In this document: in pieces, positions 30,236-41,355 of the stretch
Layout of the letters: every line of letters begins with the position of its first letter
How positions within the stretch are numbered: the stretch's first letter is position 1
Assembly: GCA_003255025.1 (NCBI GenBank)
Contig: QANY01006193.1
Location: forward strand, 26,406-90,405
Source: Datisca glomerata
Lineage: Eukaryota > Streptophyta > Magnoliopsida > Cucurbitales > Datiscaceae
Length of the DNA: 64,000 nucleotides
Direction: 5' to 3'
Notes under the pieces: generated by a model
What the model saw: the letters and a program-made list of their open reading frames with translations, nothing else
Database searches by the model: none
Told to the model about the DNA's origin: nothing
Program-made: the position numbers and the translations under genes

Positions 30236-31690
30236 AAAAAGGGGGGGAGAGAGTCACCATTCTCAGGGGGAGCCTGAGTAACTTGATCAGCCAATAAGAA
30301 AAAGCCTTCAGCCGTTCGCTTCTTTTTCAACCTCTTCAAAGCTGATTTAGAGAGCTTGGGAGAAGGACCAGGTTGGATAGTGATATTGACAATTGAGGAA
30401 GCTTTGGGGGGAGCCAAACTCAATGTAGAGTCAGAAGAGGCTTGAGGCTCATTTTTATCCTCACAAGGCACAATGAGACCCTTACCCTTCCTTTTGCTAA
30501 CCACCTGAGTCCATTCATTGACTTGGTCTTCCACATGGATGGTATTAAGAGGAAAGGGAGGAGAGATTTCACCCTTTGGCTCCTCATAAACCATAAGCTC
30601 CCTATTATCTTGGGGAGAAGAATCTTTGCTAGCGGTTTCTTCCTCACTAGCTAGATTATTCTTAGGGGCCACTTTAGCATCACAATCATGACCAAAGAGG
30701 CAACATTTAGCACATCTCTTAGGTAGACACTCATACTCCACCTCCACCACCACTGGATCCCATCCGTCAAGGCCAAGGTCAATGGTGAAAAACTTAATCA
30801 AATCAGAGGAGGCTGAAATTTTCACACAAACTCTAGCATAATCATGTCTATAACCAGAGGCAGTAGCATTGTCAGAGTGAGAAGGGATACCCACAGCACT
30901 AGCAATGTGACTTAGAGCTTCTTCAGTCCATAATTCAATTGGAACATTCCACAATTTAACCCAAATTGGAAGGGTTGAAAGTTTCTCCTTTGAGAATTTA
31001 ACATTTGGCTGCCACTCTTGAAGCACAACAGGCCTACCTAAGAGGTGCCAAGGTCCATCTTCTAAGACTGAGTTTCTATCCTCCACAGAGCCAAATTTGA
31101 AATAGAAAAGGCCTCTGGCAGCCGAGACCTCCTGAATTCCTCTTTTAGCCCAAAGTTGCAAAGCAATTTTCTTAACTAAGTGTAAAGGAGCTGCCCTTCC
31201 AACAAAGTAGCCAACAAGGCAGCCTTCCCACCTAGAAAAATTCTCTTTAGTAATATAATCAGGAAGCTTAACTGTGACATTACCATTTTCCGTAAAGGAA
31301 GAGCTCACATAACCTAAGCTTAGCTTCTTTTTCAGGTTACCTTTAACCTTTTCAGCCCATGAACCAGCCGGTTTCTCATGAGCAACACTCTTATTAGCTA
31401 AAAGGTCTTTATAAACTCTATTCTCATGCAGCTTTTCAGAAGAAGAAGTTGGGGAAGGAGGAGAAGAGCTCACCTTCTGTTTTCCATTAGAATCTGGTTT
31501 AGGAGAGGGAGAGATTTCTCCAAGCTCAAACCCACGACCATGGCAGCCCTTGACATCTTTGGTAGAAGTCAAATCCACCTTGTCACTCACAATCAAAGCT
31601 GAGGTTGAGCTAAGGGAGGAGAGAGGATCTGCCACCAGCTTTGGAACTCCACCCACGTTCACATCATTGTCATAGAAAAGAGAGAGGAGT
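30232..31690 (-). CDS. LINE-B1 ORF1, N-terminally truncated (DUF4283-type, CCHC knuckle)
   Basis: The LINE-B part starts near FYDNDVNVGG and is open to the TGA at 30234-30232. It contains the DUF4283-type domain (SWAEKVKGN; NFSRWEGCLVGYFVGRAAPL; WVKLWNVPIELW), the knuckle CAKCCLFGHDC and a basic end (SALKRLKKKR). The original N-terminus is missing through 5' truncation. The frame stays open upstream to an ATG at 31809 by reading through satellite and LINE-C, so a 525-codon fusion frame exists. That start is accidental. Confidence 0.85.
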
Positions 31691-31691
31691 A

Positions 31692-31733
31692 CCAAACTAG
31701 ATGAACTTGGTTTGACTTGGATCTTTTGGGCAT
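31692..31733 (+). repeat. Satellite remnant between LINE-B1 and LINE-C
   Basis: About 42 bp match the satellite phrase CAAACTAGATGAACTTGG to CTTGGATCTTTTGGGCAT. It continues the monomer phase of the block ending at 26385, with about 30 bp missing. Confidence 0.85.
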
Positions 31734-32112
31734 ACTCATATTTACCTCCTTTGGCTGTCCACGGGTCAGTATAGAGAGGAGTACCAACAGCACTAGCAAT
31801 GTGCTCCAAGGCCTCTGCTGACCTTTGTTCAAGTGGAACATTCCAAAGTCTTACACAAATAGGGATCTTAGAGAGCTTCTCCTTGCAAAATTTTTGACAT
31901 CAGGGTGCCATTTTTGGAGAATAATGGGTTTGCCAATATGAACCGAGGTCCAGCTTTAAGAACAGCGTCTCTAGCTTCAATAGAGTCAAATTTGAAAAAG
32001 AAGACATCCATGTTGGCCGACTAAACCTTTTTTGCCCCATAATTGCTTGGAAATAGTCTTGACCAAATGCAAAGGAGAGGACTTACCCACAAAGAAACCC
32101 ACAAGACAGCTT
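31734..32112 (-). pseudogene. LINE-C ORF1 fragment, DUF4283-type region
   Basis: The minus strand reads CLVGFFVGKSSPLHLVKTIS, then an acidic/basic middle with frameshifts, then NVPLEQRSAEALEHIASAVG and TPLYTDPWTAKGGKYEYA. It is clearly the DUF4283-type domain of an ORF1 that is neither LINE-A nor LINE-B. The 3' rest of the element is absent, replaced by satellite at 31733. At 32112 it is cut by LINE-A3. Confidence 0.8.
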
Positions 32113-33293
32113 TCCCTTTTTTTTGGTAAACAAATTGTATAAACTAAAAGATACTTACACATGTACGTGGGGCATACCCCAAGAAATACAAATTTAGAGC
32201 CTAATCAAAGGCTTAAGATCTGCATGTAAATTAAAATAGTAATATGTGAAGTACTAGAATTTGATACCAAGGCTTTATAAGACAGCCAAGGTTTACAAAA
32301 TGCTTGGGCTAAGACTCCATCTATTCACTAAACGTAGATTAGTATCATTAGTGCTAAAACACTTCGAATCCCAAAGCCTTAATCTGACTAATTGTGAGAT
32401 AGCCTCAATTAGGACCTTGGAATCTCTAATTTTGCCTTAAAAAATCCTTGCATTTCTTCCTCTCCATATATAATAGATGAAGAAAGTAAAAACTAGCTTA
32501 ACTAGGACTCCTCTCAGTGACTTCCTTTTGCATTAGCTAGCATCCAATCTACAAACCGACCCCAATCTCTAACCTGGCAGTGTAAATCATATTTGTTAAC
32601 AAGTGTGGCCCATACTCTAGCTGAATAGCAAGAATTGACAAAAGGATGCTCATGTGTCTCCTGGTAGCCAACACAACATACATAATCAGCACAAAAGCCT
32701 GGTGTTTGGTCCCATTGTGCAACCTTATCTATAGTGGCAAGTTTGTTTCTCAGAACCAACCAAGAGATAAAGTTGCACCATGAGATGTGTTTAGAGAACC
32801 ATATCTCCTTTGCCCACTTAACGGTAGGAGGCAGTGCCTAATAGGTTAGACTTGGAGAGAAATCTCCATTCTGACTTGAACTCCGTTGCCAAACATCTTG
32901 CCTTTGAGCTTGGGGAGTAGGAATTGGAACACTTCTAATCTCAAGAAGCTCAAAGGTGTTTGAAGTTGGCCAATGCCATTGATTGTCTTGAATAACAACA
33001 CTCAGCATAGAGTCCATAGTCCAAGAAGTTCCTGACAAAAGTCTTTGCCCAAATCTGGCCCAAATGACACCTATAGGATGCCAATTATCTGTAAGAAGCT
33101 TCATAGTAGTACCATCTCCAATAGTTATAGAGCAAAAGGGCAGAAACTTGTTCCTGAGCTTGAGAAGCTTTCTCCAAATCCAAGATGGGTTAGAAGGAAT
33201 GGAAACCAAGAAAATTGAACTCTTTTTGGTTAGGTATGTTTGACACCAATATTTCCAAAGTGATCTTTTAGAAGGGAGTAGCAAGAACCATAA
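32113..33293 (-). mobile_element. LINE-A copy A3, 5'-truncated insertion into LINE-C
   Basis: A T-run near 32116 and the box GGGGCATACCCC (32169-32180) mark the 3' end. The minus strand then reads the LINE-A zf-RVT region and upstream text (LWFLLLPSKRSLWKYWCQTY; SNPSWIWRKLLKLRNKFLPF) to the truncation at about 33293. Frames at 33329-32838 and 32759-32514 are partly open, but a stop near 32838 and frameshifts disable them. It resembles A1 closely in sequence but is older, judging by scattered changes. Confidence 0.87.
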
Positions 33294-34266
33294 TTGGTGG
33301 ATCAAGCAAAGGCTTAATTTGGTGCTCACTAGGACAAGCTTCTTTATCTATTTTGGTGACATTAGGACAGCCCTTTGCGGGTGAAGGACGTCATTTTCCA
33401 TATTACCCACTAGTCAAACGCTCAACCAAGGTTAAGGAAAGGTTAGCTCTACTAGGGGTAAGAGGTTGGTCAAGCAAAGGCTTAATCTGGGTATTTAAAG
33501 GACAAATAGCTTTTCCTATTTTGGTGAAAGTAGGACATCTTTTTTCAGATGAAGGACAACCCTTTTCAGGTATAAGAGCTGCCAGCTTAGGGAAGGACAA
33601 GTCCTTTTCCTTAAAACCCAGAAAGTTGTCTTGCTTTCTTTAAACACCTTGATTGGACACGTGAAAAACAAGAGGCAGATTCTTTGTTTTTTCTTTAAAC
33701 ACCTTATACAAAGTTTTGAGGGACCCTTTGCCTAACCCACCATTACAGCTGGAGCTACACATTGGGCTGGAACATTCTTGGCAGAACAAAAATGTGCTTC
33801 TATGGACCCACCCTTAGTTAAGGTAACATAATCCACAAAATTTTCTGCTTTGGGAGAGCTAAAAGTCGAATATTTGGTCTTCTCTTCACCATAGAGGTTT
33901 TTCACCTACCAACCATGAGAACGTTCTTTCCACCGAACTGAATTTTCCTCTTTTTCACCCAAAAACTTACCATTGTTGACTTTTGGGCATGCTATACTAT
34001 AAAGTGCTTTCAAAAAATTACCTTCTATAACTTCTGTGTTTTCCAGCATGGAACTCCCATCTCCATTAAACTTTAGAATAGCTTCATGAGACGTAGAATT
34101 CAACTGGCCCGAACTATTCTTACTGATCTTTGAACCTTGCTGAGTCTTGGCTTCAAATTAAGCATCATTCACCATTTTAGAAACTAAGCTCAGCTCCTCC
34201 CGGAGGAGGAACGAAAGAAAAACCCTCACCTTGTTTCTAGAGAGATGGGAGAGCTTCTTTCTCTAG
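33294..34266 (-). pseudogene. LINE-C 5' leader and ORF1 N-terminal part
   Basis: From the right, the minus strand shows the 5' hairpin (near 34236-34262), a leader like LINE-A, an ORF1 start near 34175 (related to MVNDAYFE), then the LKFNGDGSSMLENTEV region. Further on are two imperfect repeats, GCPSSEKRCPTFTKIGK and GCPNVTKIDKEACPSEHQIK, each ending in IKPLLD. These sit where LINE-A has its 59-residue repeats. Several stops and frameshifts are present. LINE-A3 separates this piece from the rest of LINE-C. Confidence 0.78.
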
Positions 34267-34289
34267 AAAACAGCTAAGTTTTCACAGGA

Positions 34290-35247
34290 CTCGAATTTGG
34301 AGTGTTGTTGTCATTTTTGATGCTTCTAGTGTCATACGGAGTTAAAAAGATCCAATGGGACGTGTTTAAGCCCAAACTAAATGAACTTGTCCAAACTTGG
34401 ATCTTTTGGGCATGACATGTACTCGAAACTGAGTTTTGACACCCAAAATATGTTTCGGATAAGAATTTGGAGTGTTGTGCTTGTTTTAAGTGCTTCTAGT
34501 AACATACGGAGTCAAAAGACCCAATGGGACGTGTTTAGGCCCAAACTAGTCGAACTTGGCTAAACTTGGATCTTTTTGGGCATGGTATGCACTCGAACTG
34601 TCTTTTGACACCCAAAACATGTTTGGGATAAGATTTTGGAGTTTTGTTATTGTTTTAGGTTCTTCTAGTGCCTTATGGAGTCAAAAGATGCAATGGTACG
34701 TGTTTAGGCCCAAACTATATGAACTTGGCTAAACTCGGATCTTTTGGGCATGTCATGCACTCAAACTGAATTTTGACCCCCAAAACACGTTCGGGATAAG
34801 ATTTTGGATTGTTATGTTCATTTTAGGTGTTTCTAACGCCATACTGAATCAAAAGACTTAATGTGATATGTTTGGCTAAACTTGGATCTTTTGGGCATGA
34901 CATGCACTCGAACTGTGAGTGTTTATCATTTTAGATACTTCTAGTACAATACGTAGTCAAAAAGACCCCATGGAACATGTTTAGGCCCAAACTAGATGAA
35001 CTTAGATAAACTTGGATCTTTTGGGCAACACATGTACTCGAACAGAATTTTGACACCCAAAACACGTATGTGATAAGAATTTGAAGTGTTGTGGTCATTT
35101 TAGGTTCTTTTAGTGTCGTACAGAGTCAAAAAGACCCAATGAGACGTGTTTAGGTCCAAACTAGATGAATTTGGCTAAACTTGGATCTTTTGGGCATGAT
35201 TTTTTTAGGTTCTTCTAGTGTCATAAGGAGTCAAAAAGACCCAATGT
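34290..35247 (+). repeat. 170-bp satellite array, block 3
   Basis: About 5.6 diverged monomers, with deletions in some units near 34860-34920 and 35190-35220. The right end is replaced by the gypsy fragment GypD. Confidence 0.92.
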
Positions 35248-36105
35248 GATGAGGATTCGGTTGCACAAGCTTAAAGGATGGATCCACTTCAAGTAGCAAG
35301 CGGTCAAATCAAAGAGCTAGAGAAAAGAGAATGGCTGAAGCACTCACTAGGTGTATGACATGGAGCATGATGTGGAGTGCGAAGTGGAGTATGACAGCGT
35401 ACATGGAGCATGGCGTGGCGTCCAATATGACGGCCCACGTGGAGATGACGCTGGTACATGGCATTCCACATGGAGCATGATGTGGCATTCAATATGGCAG
35501 CCCACACGGAGCATGACATGGCATTTTAAATGATGATAAGAAAGCAAGATAACTTGGCAATTCTAAAGTGGACAGCCAAAAGGAGTCTATTAGAGCATGA
35601 TACTTTGGCAATCCTAACCTAGAAGTGGACAGCCAATAGGCGTCTTTTGGGTGGATAACAAGTTCCTTATTTATTGCAATTAATATTTCTTTATCTTTTA
35701 AATTTATTTTAGGTTATTTAAAAACTGTAGGACTCTTTAGGCATCTAGTTTTTCTATTTAAGTATGGTTTCACAATGTATTAAACATCTATGATCAGTAT
35801 AATTTCTTTGTGAAAGTTTTCTCTTTGGTTCATCTTAGAACTTTTCAGACATACAGAATATTCTTGTGGTGTCTAAAACCTAGACATATCACTCACTTTC
35901 CCTTCTTGTTCTTGAGTGTGGCATCTAAACAAAACATATGGTTCTATTCGAAGCATCAATTTGAGTCTTAGGTTTTATACCTAAGGTTCTCTTTGTGTCA
36001 TAGAAAAAGGGTTGGGGTTTTTTCTTCTTTAAAATTGATCATTGGGTTCTTGAAACATCATTGTTGTTGGGTTCCTAGGGCAGGTCGCATAGTAAGTTCA
36101 TATCA
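35248..36105 (+). mobile_element. GypD, gypsy 3' end with LTR
   Basis: The segment begins with the pol tail (GGTTGCACAAGCTTAAAGGA, related to 40921-40945), followed by the minisatellite (35345-35525) and an LTR at 35530-36105 that ends GTTCATATCA. No other internal sequence is left. It sits inside satellite on both sides, as after a truncated insertion or a later deletion. Confidence 0.85.
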
Positions 36106-37303
36106 CTATGGAAGTGTTTAACCCCAAACTAGATGGACTTGGCTAATTTGGATCTTCTGGGCATGGCTTGTACTCGAACAGACTTTTGATACTCAAAAAA
36201 CACGTTTCAGATAAGATTTGTGAGTGTTGCGGTCATTTTAGGTGCTTCTAGTGCCATACAAGTCAAAAAGACCCAATGGGACGTGTTTAGGCCCAAACTA
36301 GACAAACTTGGCAAAACTTAGATATTTTGGGCATGTCATATACCCGAACTGACTTTTAACACCCAAAACATGTTTGGGATAAGAATTTAGAGTGTTGTGG
36401 TCGTTTTAGATCCTTCTAGTGCCATACGGAGTTACAAAGACCCAATGGGACATGTTTAAGCCAAAACTAGACGAATTTGCCTAAACTTGTTGGAACGTTT
36501 GGGCATGGCATGTACTCGAATAGACTTTTAACACCCAACACATATTTGGGATAAGAATTCAGAATGTTGTGGTCATTTTAGGTGTCTTTAGTGTCATACA
36601 AAATCAAAAACACACAATAGGACGTGTTTAGGCCTAAACTAGACGAACTTGGTGAAATTTGAATCTTCTGGGCATGTCAAGTACTCGAACTGACTTTTGA
36701 CACCCAAAACGCGTTTGGGATAAGAATTTGAAGTGTTCTGGTTGTTTTAGGTGCTTCTAGTGCCATAAGTAGTTAAAAAGATCCAATGGGACGTGTTTAG
36801 GTCCAAACTAGACGAACTTGGCTAAACTTCGATCTTTTGTGCATGGCATGTACTCGTACAAGCTTTTGACACCCAAAACATGTTTGAGATTAGAATTTGG
36901 AGTGCCGTGGTCATCTTAGGTTATTCTAGTTCCATACGAAGATAAAAAGACACAATAGGACGTCTTTAGGCCCAAACTAGATGAACTTTGCTAATCTTGG
37001 ATCTTTTGGGCAATGCGTATACTCGAACAAACTTTTGACACCCAAACACGTTTGGGATAATAAATTGGAGTGTTGTGGTCGTTTTAGGTTCTTCTAGTGC
37101 CAAACGGAGTCAAAAAGACACAATAGGACGTGTCTAGGCAAAAACTAGATGAACTTGACTAAACATAGATCTTTTGGGCATGTCATTTACTCGAACTGAG
37201 TTTTGACCCCCAAAACACGTTTTGGATAAGAATTTGAAGTGTTGTGGTCGTTCTAGGTTAGTGCCATACAGATTCACAAAGACCCAATAAGACGTGTTTA
37301 GGA
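36106..37303 (+). repeat. 170-bp satellite array, block 4 (about 7 monomers)
   Basis: GACTTTT-type starts at 36181, 36351, 36523, 36692 and about 36861 give spacings of 170, 172, 169 and 169 bp, which defines the monomer. Each unit has CCCAAAACACGTTTGGG or a variant, a short dyad. This is one of the best blocks for building a consensus. Confidence 0.96.
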
Positions 37304-37958
37304 CCATGTCATGAAGGCAACTGAAGAGTCTAATTAGCATACTAAACCAATTGAAAAGGATAATGAATCTAAAAAAACGTGTTCATCATGATAAGGCCAT
37401 GAAAGGGCCTGAATTGGACTATTTTGAACGTTATTAAATAGGGGGATGAATCTAGTTTGGGTTGGTTATGCATAAATATATAGAATATAGCCAATTAGTG
37501 ATATTTACTTATTGTTACTAGTCTAAAAGGTCTAAAAACGTGGGAACTAGTTTACTTTAATGTTGGCTTGTTTCAAGGCTGAAATTAATGTTTTTCCTAT
37601 TCTTGGAGGGTTGTTCCAAGTATAAAACATGAAACCCACGAAATTTGTTAGGATGTGTTGATGTTATGAATATTGAAAACAAGTTTATGTTATTATGAGG
37701 TGTGTCCTCTTTGTTCTTGAAATAACTTTTTGAACTTATCAAGTTAGTCTTGTGGCGTTCAAACAGGCAAACTTATCACCTTGATTCTTGAGTGATCGTT
37801 AGGTTTCTTGGTGTGGTGTTTCTATGCTTCGTAGTCTTAGTTCTTATCTTGCTAGATAACGGGTTAAGGCTCAACGATCTTGTCTTGCCTGTTCTGGGGT
37901 GTTCTTGAACAATCATTGTTATCAGGTTTCATCACAAATCGTCGGTGGGTTCATATCA
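37304..37958 (+). repeat. GypE 5' LTR (divergent subfamily)
   Basis: The segment ends GGGTTCATATCA, followed by a primer-binding site. It has a TATA-like CATAAATATATAG near 37471 and a stretch related to, but clearly different from, the other gypsy LTRs (ACTTATCAAGTTAGTCTTGTGG). The left limit is where satellite ends; the true LTR start is uncertain. Confidence 0.7.
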
Positions 37959-37960
37959 TT

Positions 37961-37972
37961 TGATATCAAAGT
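37961..37972 (+). promoter_or_regulatory. GypE primer-binding site, decayed
   Basis: TGATATCAAAGT corresponds to TGGTATCAGAGC with three changes, all G to A or C to T. This is the pattern expected from deamination of methylated cytosines in silenced DNA. Confidence 0.75.
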
Positions 37973-38515
37973 TTTGGTTCTAACGCAAGTTTGACTACTA
38001 CCCTTTGTCTTTAGTTTTCTTATTTCTTGCTGTATCTATAAAAAGAGAAAAAAAGAAGAAAAAGAAAAGCAGAAAAAAGGGGAAAAGAATAGAAAAAAGG
38101 GCGACGAGGAGTCTACAAAAAAAATCAGTAAGAATTCTTTTTGTTTAAAACTTGTTTCTCATTTTCTTAATTTTTTTGACATAAAATCCAGAAAAAAATC
38201 ATCAAAATCTGTTACAAACTTGTGTGGGTTTTTGATATTATTGGAACCATAGAAACCGCTATTCCATTCATTTTCTTTTGCATTCAAATTGTTGACCCTT
38301 TTCGAGTTTTGGTTGTTTCTCATTTTGAATAGCTGCTGGATATTTTGATTTTGTTTCTTGAGTTCGATTAAGGACTAAAGAGACACAAAAGAAGTGCGAA
38401 AAGGTAAGAGTGTGTGAGACCATAAGAGGGTAAGAGCTAGTTAGAGTGAAAACACGAGAGTGAGTGTATCACTCTTGAGTTAGGTTTCTAATCTTATTTT
38501 CCAGATTCTAAACAT
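37973..38515 (+). other. GypE leader, purine-rich tract
   Basis: This untranslated stretch precedes gag. It has a near-pure A/G tract of about 70 bp at 38038-38110 and no pentanucleotide array, unlike GypA and GypF. Nothing coding is seen. Confidence 0.6.
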
Positions 38516-39140
38516 GCCCAATAATCAACACGAAGATATTTGAAGAAGTTCAACAACAAGCCATTCCGAACCTTCAAATGCAAGCGATGTTGGGGAAATG
38601 AGGCTTATGCTGAGGGCTGAGCTAGAACCTATTCAGGAGAGGTAGGATAGGGGAGAAATGGGAACACCTAGGGGGCAGCAACATGAAGATCCCAATAGGC
38701 AGCAAGGTGGGCGTGTTCGTTGGGATAATGTTGAGGAAGAAGCGGAATTGGTGTTTGAAGAGCCATATATGAACCGGGGAAGGTTTGAGCACGGTTGTTG
38801 GAATAGAGAAGCTAGGATGGGTGGACCTAGGAGGGAAAATGATCTAGGGAACATAAAGATCAAAATCCCATCTTTCCAAGGTAAAAATGATCTGGAAGCT
38901 TACTTGGAGTAGGAAACTAAAGTGCATATGATGTTTGATTGTCACAATTATTTAGAGATGAAGAAGGTTAAGTTGGCTGCAATTGAATTCACTGATTATG
39001 CCATTGTTTGGTGAGATCGATTACTGAATCATGGGAGGAGAAATAGAGAGTCACCTGTGGACACTTGGGAAGAGATGAAAATTTTTAGGAGTTGGCGGCG
39101 TTTTGTACCAAACCACTACTATAGGAGTTTTATCAAAAGC
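38516..39140 (+). pseudogene. GypE gag
   Basis: From ATG 38516 (MPNNQHEDI, then a stop) the reading continues as MRLMLRAELEPIQER and then 38658-38912 (MGTPRGQQHEDPN to IPSFQGKNDLEAYLE), which is typical gypsy gag text before the Retrotrans_gag core. FTDYAIVW follows near 38990. Stops lie near 38539, 38645, 38910 and 39012. It is non-functional. Confidence 0.8.
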
Positions 39141-40930
39141 TGAAAACTCTTGTTACAATGACACCAAATCAGATTTATGAAGATCAAATGAGGTTACAAA
39201 AGAAAGAGAGTGAACAAAAGAAGAAGAGTGAAAAAGAGATTGAAAGTCAGAGAGAGGTCGAGAAAAATGAGAGAAGAAATTGAGAGAAATGAAATTGAGG
39301 GAAAAGAAAACGAGAGCATTTCTGCCATAGTTAGAGCGAGAGAGGAAAATTTTCAATTACATTGCAATAGAGAAAGTGAGATCAAGAAAGCATTATTTTC
39401 ACGTCAATCATTTATTGTACTTATGAACAAGGAGACTCTTTTAAGTACTAATGATCTCGGCGGTTCTTTGCCAAGCAATATTGTTTCACTTTTGCAGGAG
39501 CTATATGCGCTGGTTCTATGGATGGAGACATGGCCACGTAATTTAGGTAAAGCACTTAAAGGCCCAACACAAGATGAACAAAAGGCATGCTAGTTTGGTG
39601 AAGTTCATTGAGACATTCCCATATGTCAGTTGGTGCAAACAAGGTAAAGAGAACGTCATGGAAAATGCACTTTCCCATATGTACATTCTTATATCTACCC
39701 TTGATGCTAAATCGCTAGGTTTTGAGTAAATTAAGGATTTGTATGCACAAGATAATGATTTTATTCATACATTTAATACATGTAAAAACGTGACATATGA
39801 TAAGTTTTATCAGCATGAAGCATTTTTGTTTAGGAAAAATAAATTATGTTTGTCTATATGTTCTTTGCGTGAATTGTAAGAGAAGCTCATGGAGGAAGTC
39901 TAATGGGCCATTTTGGACTAGCTAAGACTTTTGGAGTTTTGCATGAATATTTCTTTTGGCCTCATATGAAGGGTGATATGGAAAGAATCTGTGAAAAATG
40001 TATCACATGTAAAGAAGCTAAGTCTAAGTTAGAACCTCATGGCTTGTACACCACTTTGCCTATACCTAGTGAACCTTGGACTGATATATTTCAATGGATT
40101 TTGTTTTGGGTTTACCTAGAACTAAGAGGGGGAGAGATTCAAATTTTGTGGTGGTTGATAGGTTTTCTAAAATGGCACACTTCTTTGGATGTCATAAAAC
40201 CGATGAGCATCACATATAGCTGATTTGTTCTTCAAAAAAATTGTTAGGTTACATGGCATGCCTAAGGCCATTGTTTCAGATGGGATGTAAAGTTTTTTAG
40301 TTACTTTTGGAAGACTTTGTGGGGAAAGTTGGGAACCAAGTTATTGTTTTCTATCGCTTGTGATCCACAAACTGATGGTCAAACTGAAGTAGTGAATAGA
40401 AATTTTTCTTCGTTATTGTGTGCTATCATTAAGAAGAACTTGAAAACATGGGAAGATTGTTTGTCACATGTTGAATTTTCTTACAATAGAAGTGCACATT
40501 CTGCAACTAAGTTTTCACCGTTTGTAATTATTTATAGATTTAATCCTTTGTCTCCTTTGGATTTGATTCCTTTACATTTGAGTGAACGTGTAAACTTAGA
40601 CGGAAAAAGAAGGCTGAATTCGTGAAGAAAATTCATGAGAAGGCACAGCTGAATATTGAAAGGTGGACTGAACAATATGTCAATCAAGCTAACAAGGGAC
40701 GCAATAAGATAGTGTTTGTACCAGGAGATTAGGTTTGGTTGCACTTAAGAAAAGATCATTTTCTGGAACAGCGGTGCATTTAAGAAAAAATTGTTTTCCG
40801 GAATAGCGGCGTTCAAAGCTGCTACCTCGGAGTGATGGACCATTTCAAGTGGTGGAGCGCATTAATGACACTGCTTACAGCTTGACTTACTAGATGAGTA
40901 CGATGCTAGTATGTTGTGGATCCTGTTGCA
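39141..40930 (+). pseudogene. GypE pol remnant: linker, RNase H end and integrase
   Basis: After a charged linker (MRLQKKESEQKKK) and the pre-RT text (SIVSLLQE at about 39490), the sequence jumps to the RNase H end (FIETFPYVSWCKQGKENVME) and then integrase. The integrase zinc region reads [20 protein letters not shown] with CEKCITC. Next come EPWTDI, a degenerate SKMAHF (read as [12 protein letters not shown]), [11 protein letters not shown] and [17 protein letters not shown]. Protease and most of RT are deleted; stops and shifts are frequent. The integrase type fits the CRM-like gypsy lineage. Confidence 0.82.
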
Positions 40931-40999
40931 CAACCTCAAAGGATGGATCCATTTTAAGTACTAAGAGGTCAAATCACAAAAGCTAGAGAAAAGAGGATG

Positions 41000-41350
41000 G
41001 ATGAAACACTTAATGGGAGTATGATGTGGAGCATGACATGGAGGTTGACAGCCTACTTGGAGCATGACATGGCATCCAAGATGACAGTCTACATGGAACA
41101 TGTCGTGGCGTCCAACATGACACCTCACATGGAGCATGATGTGACATCCTGCATGAACCATGACATGGCATCCAACATGGCAGCCAACATGGAGCATGAT
41201 GTGGCATCCAACATGGCAGTCTACATGAAAATGACAGGGCATCCAACATGGCAGTCTACATGAAAATGACAGGGCATCCTACATGGCATTCCACATGGAG
41301 CGTGATGTGGTGCCCAATATGGTAGTCCGCATAGAGAATGACTTGGCATT
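41000..41350 (+). repeat. Gypsy 3' minisatellite, best-preserved array (36-bp unit)
   Basis: Units of the form ACATGGAGCATGATGTGG followed by CATCCAACATGGCAGCCA repeat about nine times; some units have lost a base. In frame a unit reads MEHDVASNMAAH, 12 residues. The array lies between the pol end and the LTR at 41356. Confidence 0.92.
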
Positions 41351-41355
41351 TTAAA

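Larger units (their letters stand above)
26386..31691 (-). mobile_element. LINE-B copy B1, 5'-truncated, best-preserved LINE-B
   Basis: The 3' end has a T-run at 26386, then CGGTAAAATAAAAAATTG and the GGGGCATACCCC box (26446-26457). The copy holds ORF2 and all of ORF1 except its N-terminal part. It sits in satellite: the left flank ends CATACGGAGTC and the right flank resumes CAAACTAGATGAAC, so about 30 bp of the monomer are missing at the target instead of being duplicated. Copy B2 (43320) is almost identical over its length. Confidence 0.93.

Noticed and set aside
36106..37303. Telomere-like TTTAGG within the satellite
   Set aside because: It occurs once or twice per monomer in fixed contexts and not as tandem TTTAGGG, so it is not telomeric DNA.
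36106..37303. CRISPR-like array (regular repeats)
   Set aside because: Units of 170 bp follow each other without unique spacers, and the DNA is eukaryotic.
40961..41263. Cys/His-rich or Met-rich short ORFs on both strands
   Set aside because: They come from the 36-bp minisatellite; the minus-strand Cys/His pattern only looks like a zinc finger.
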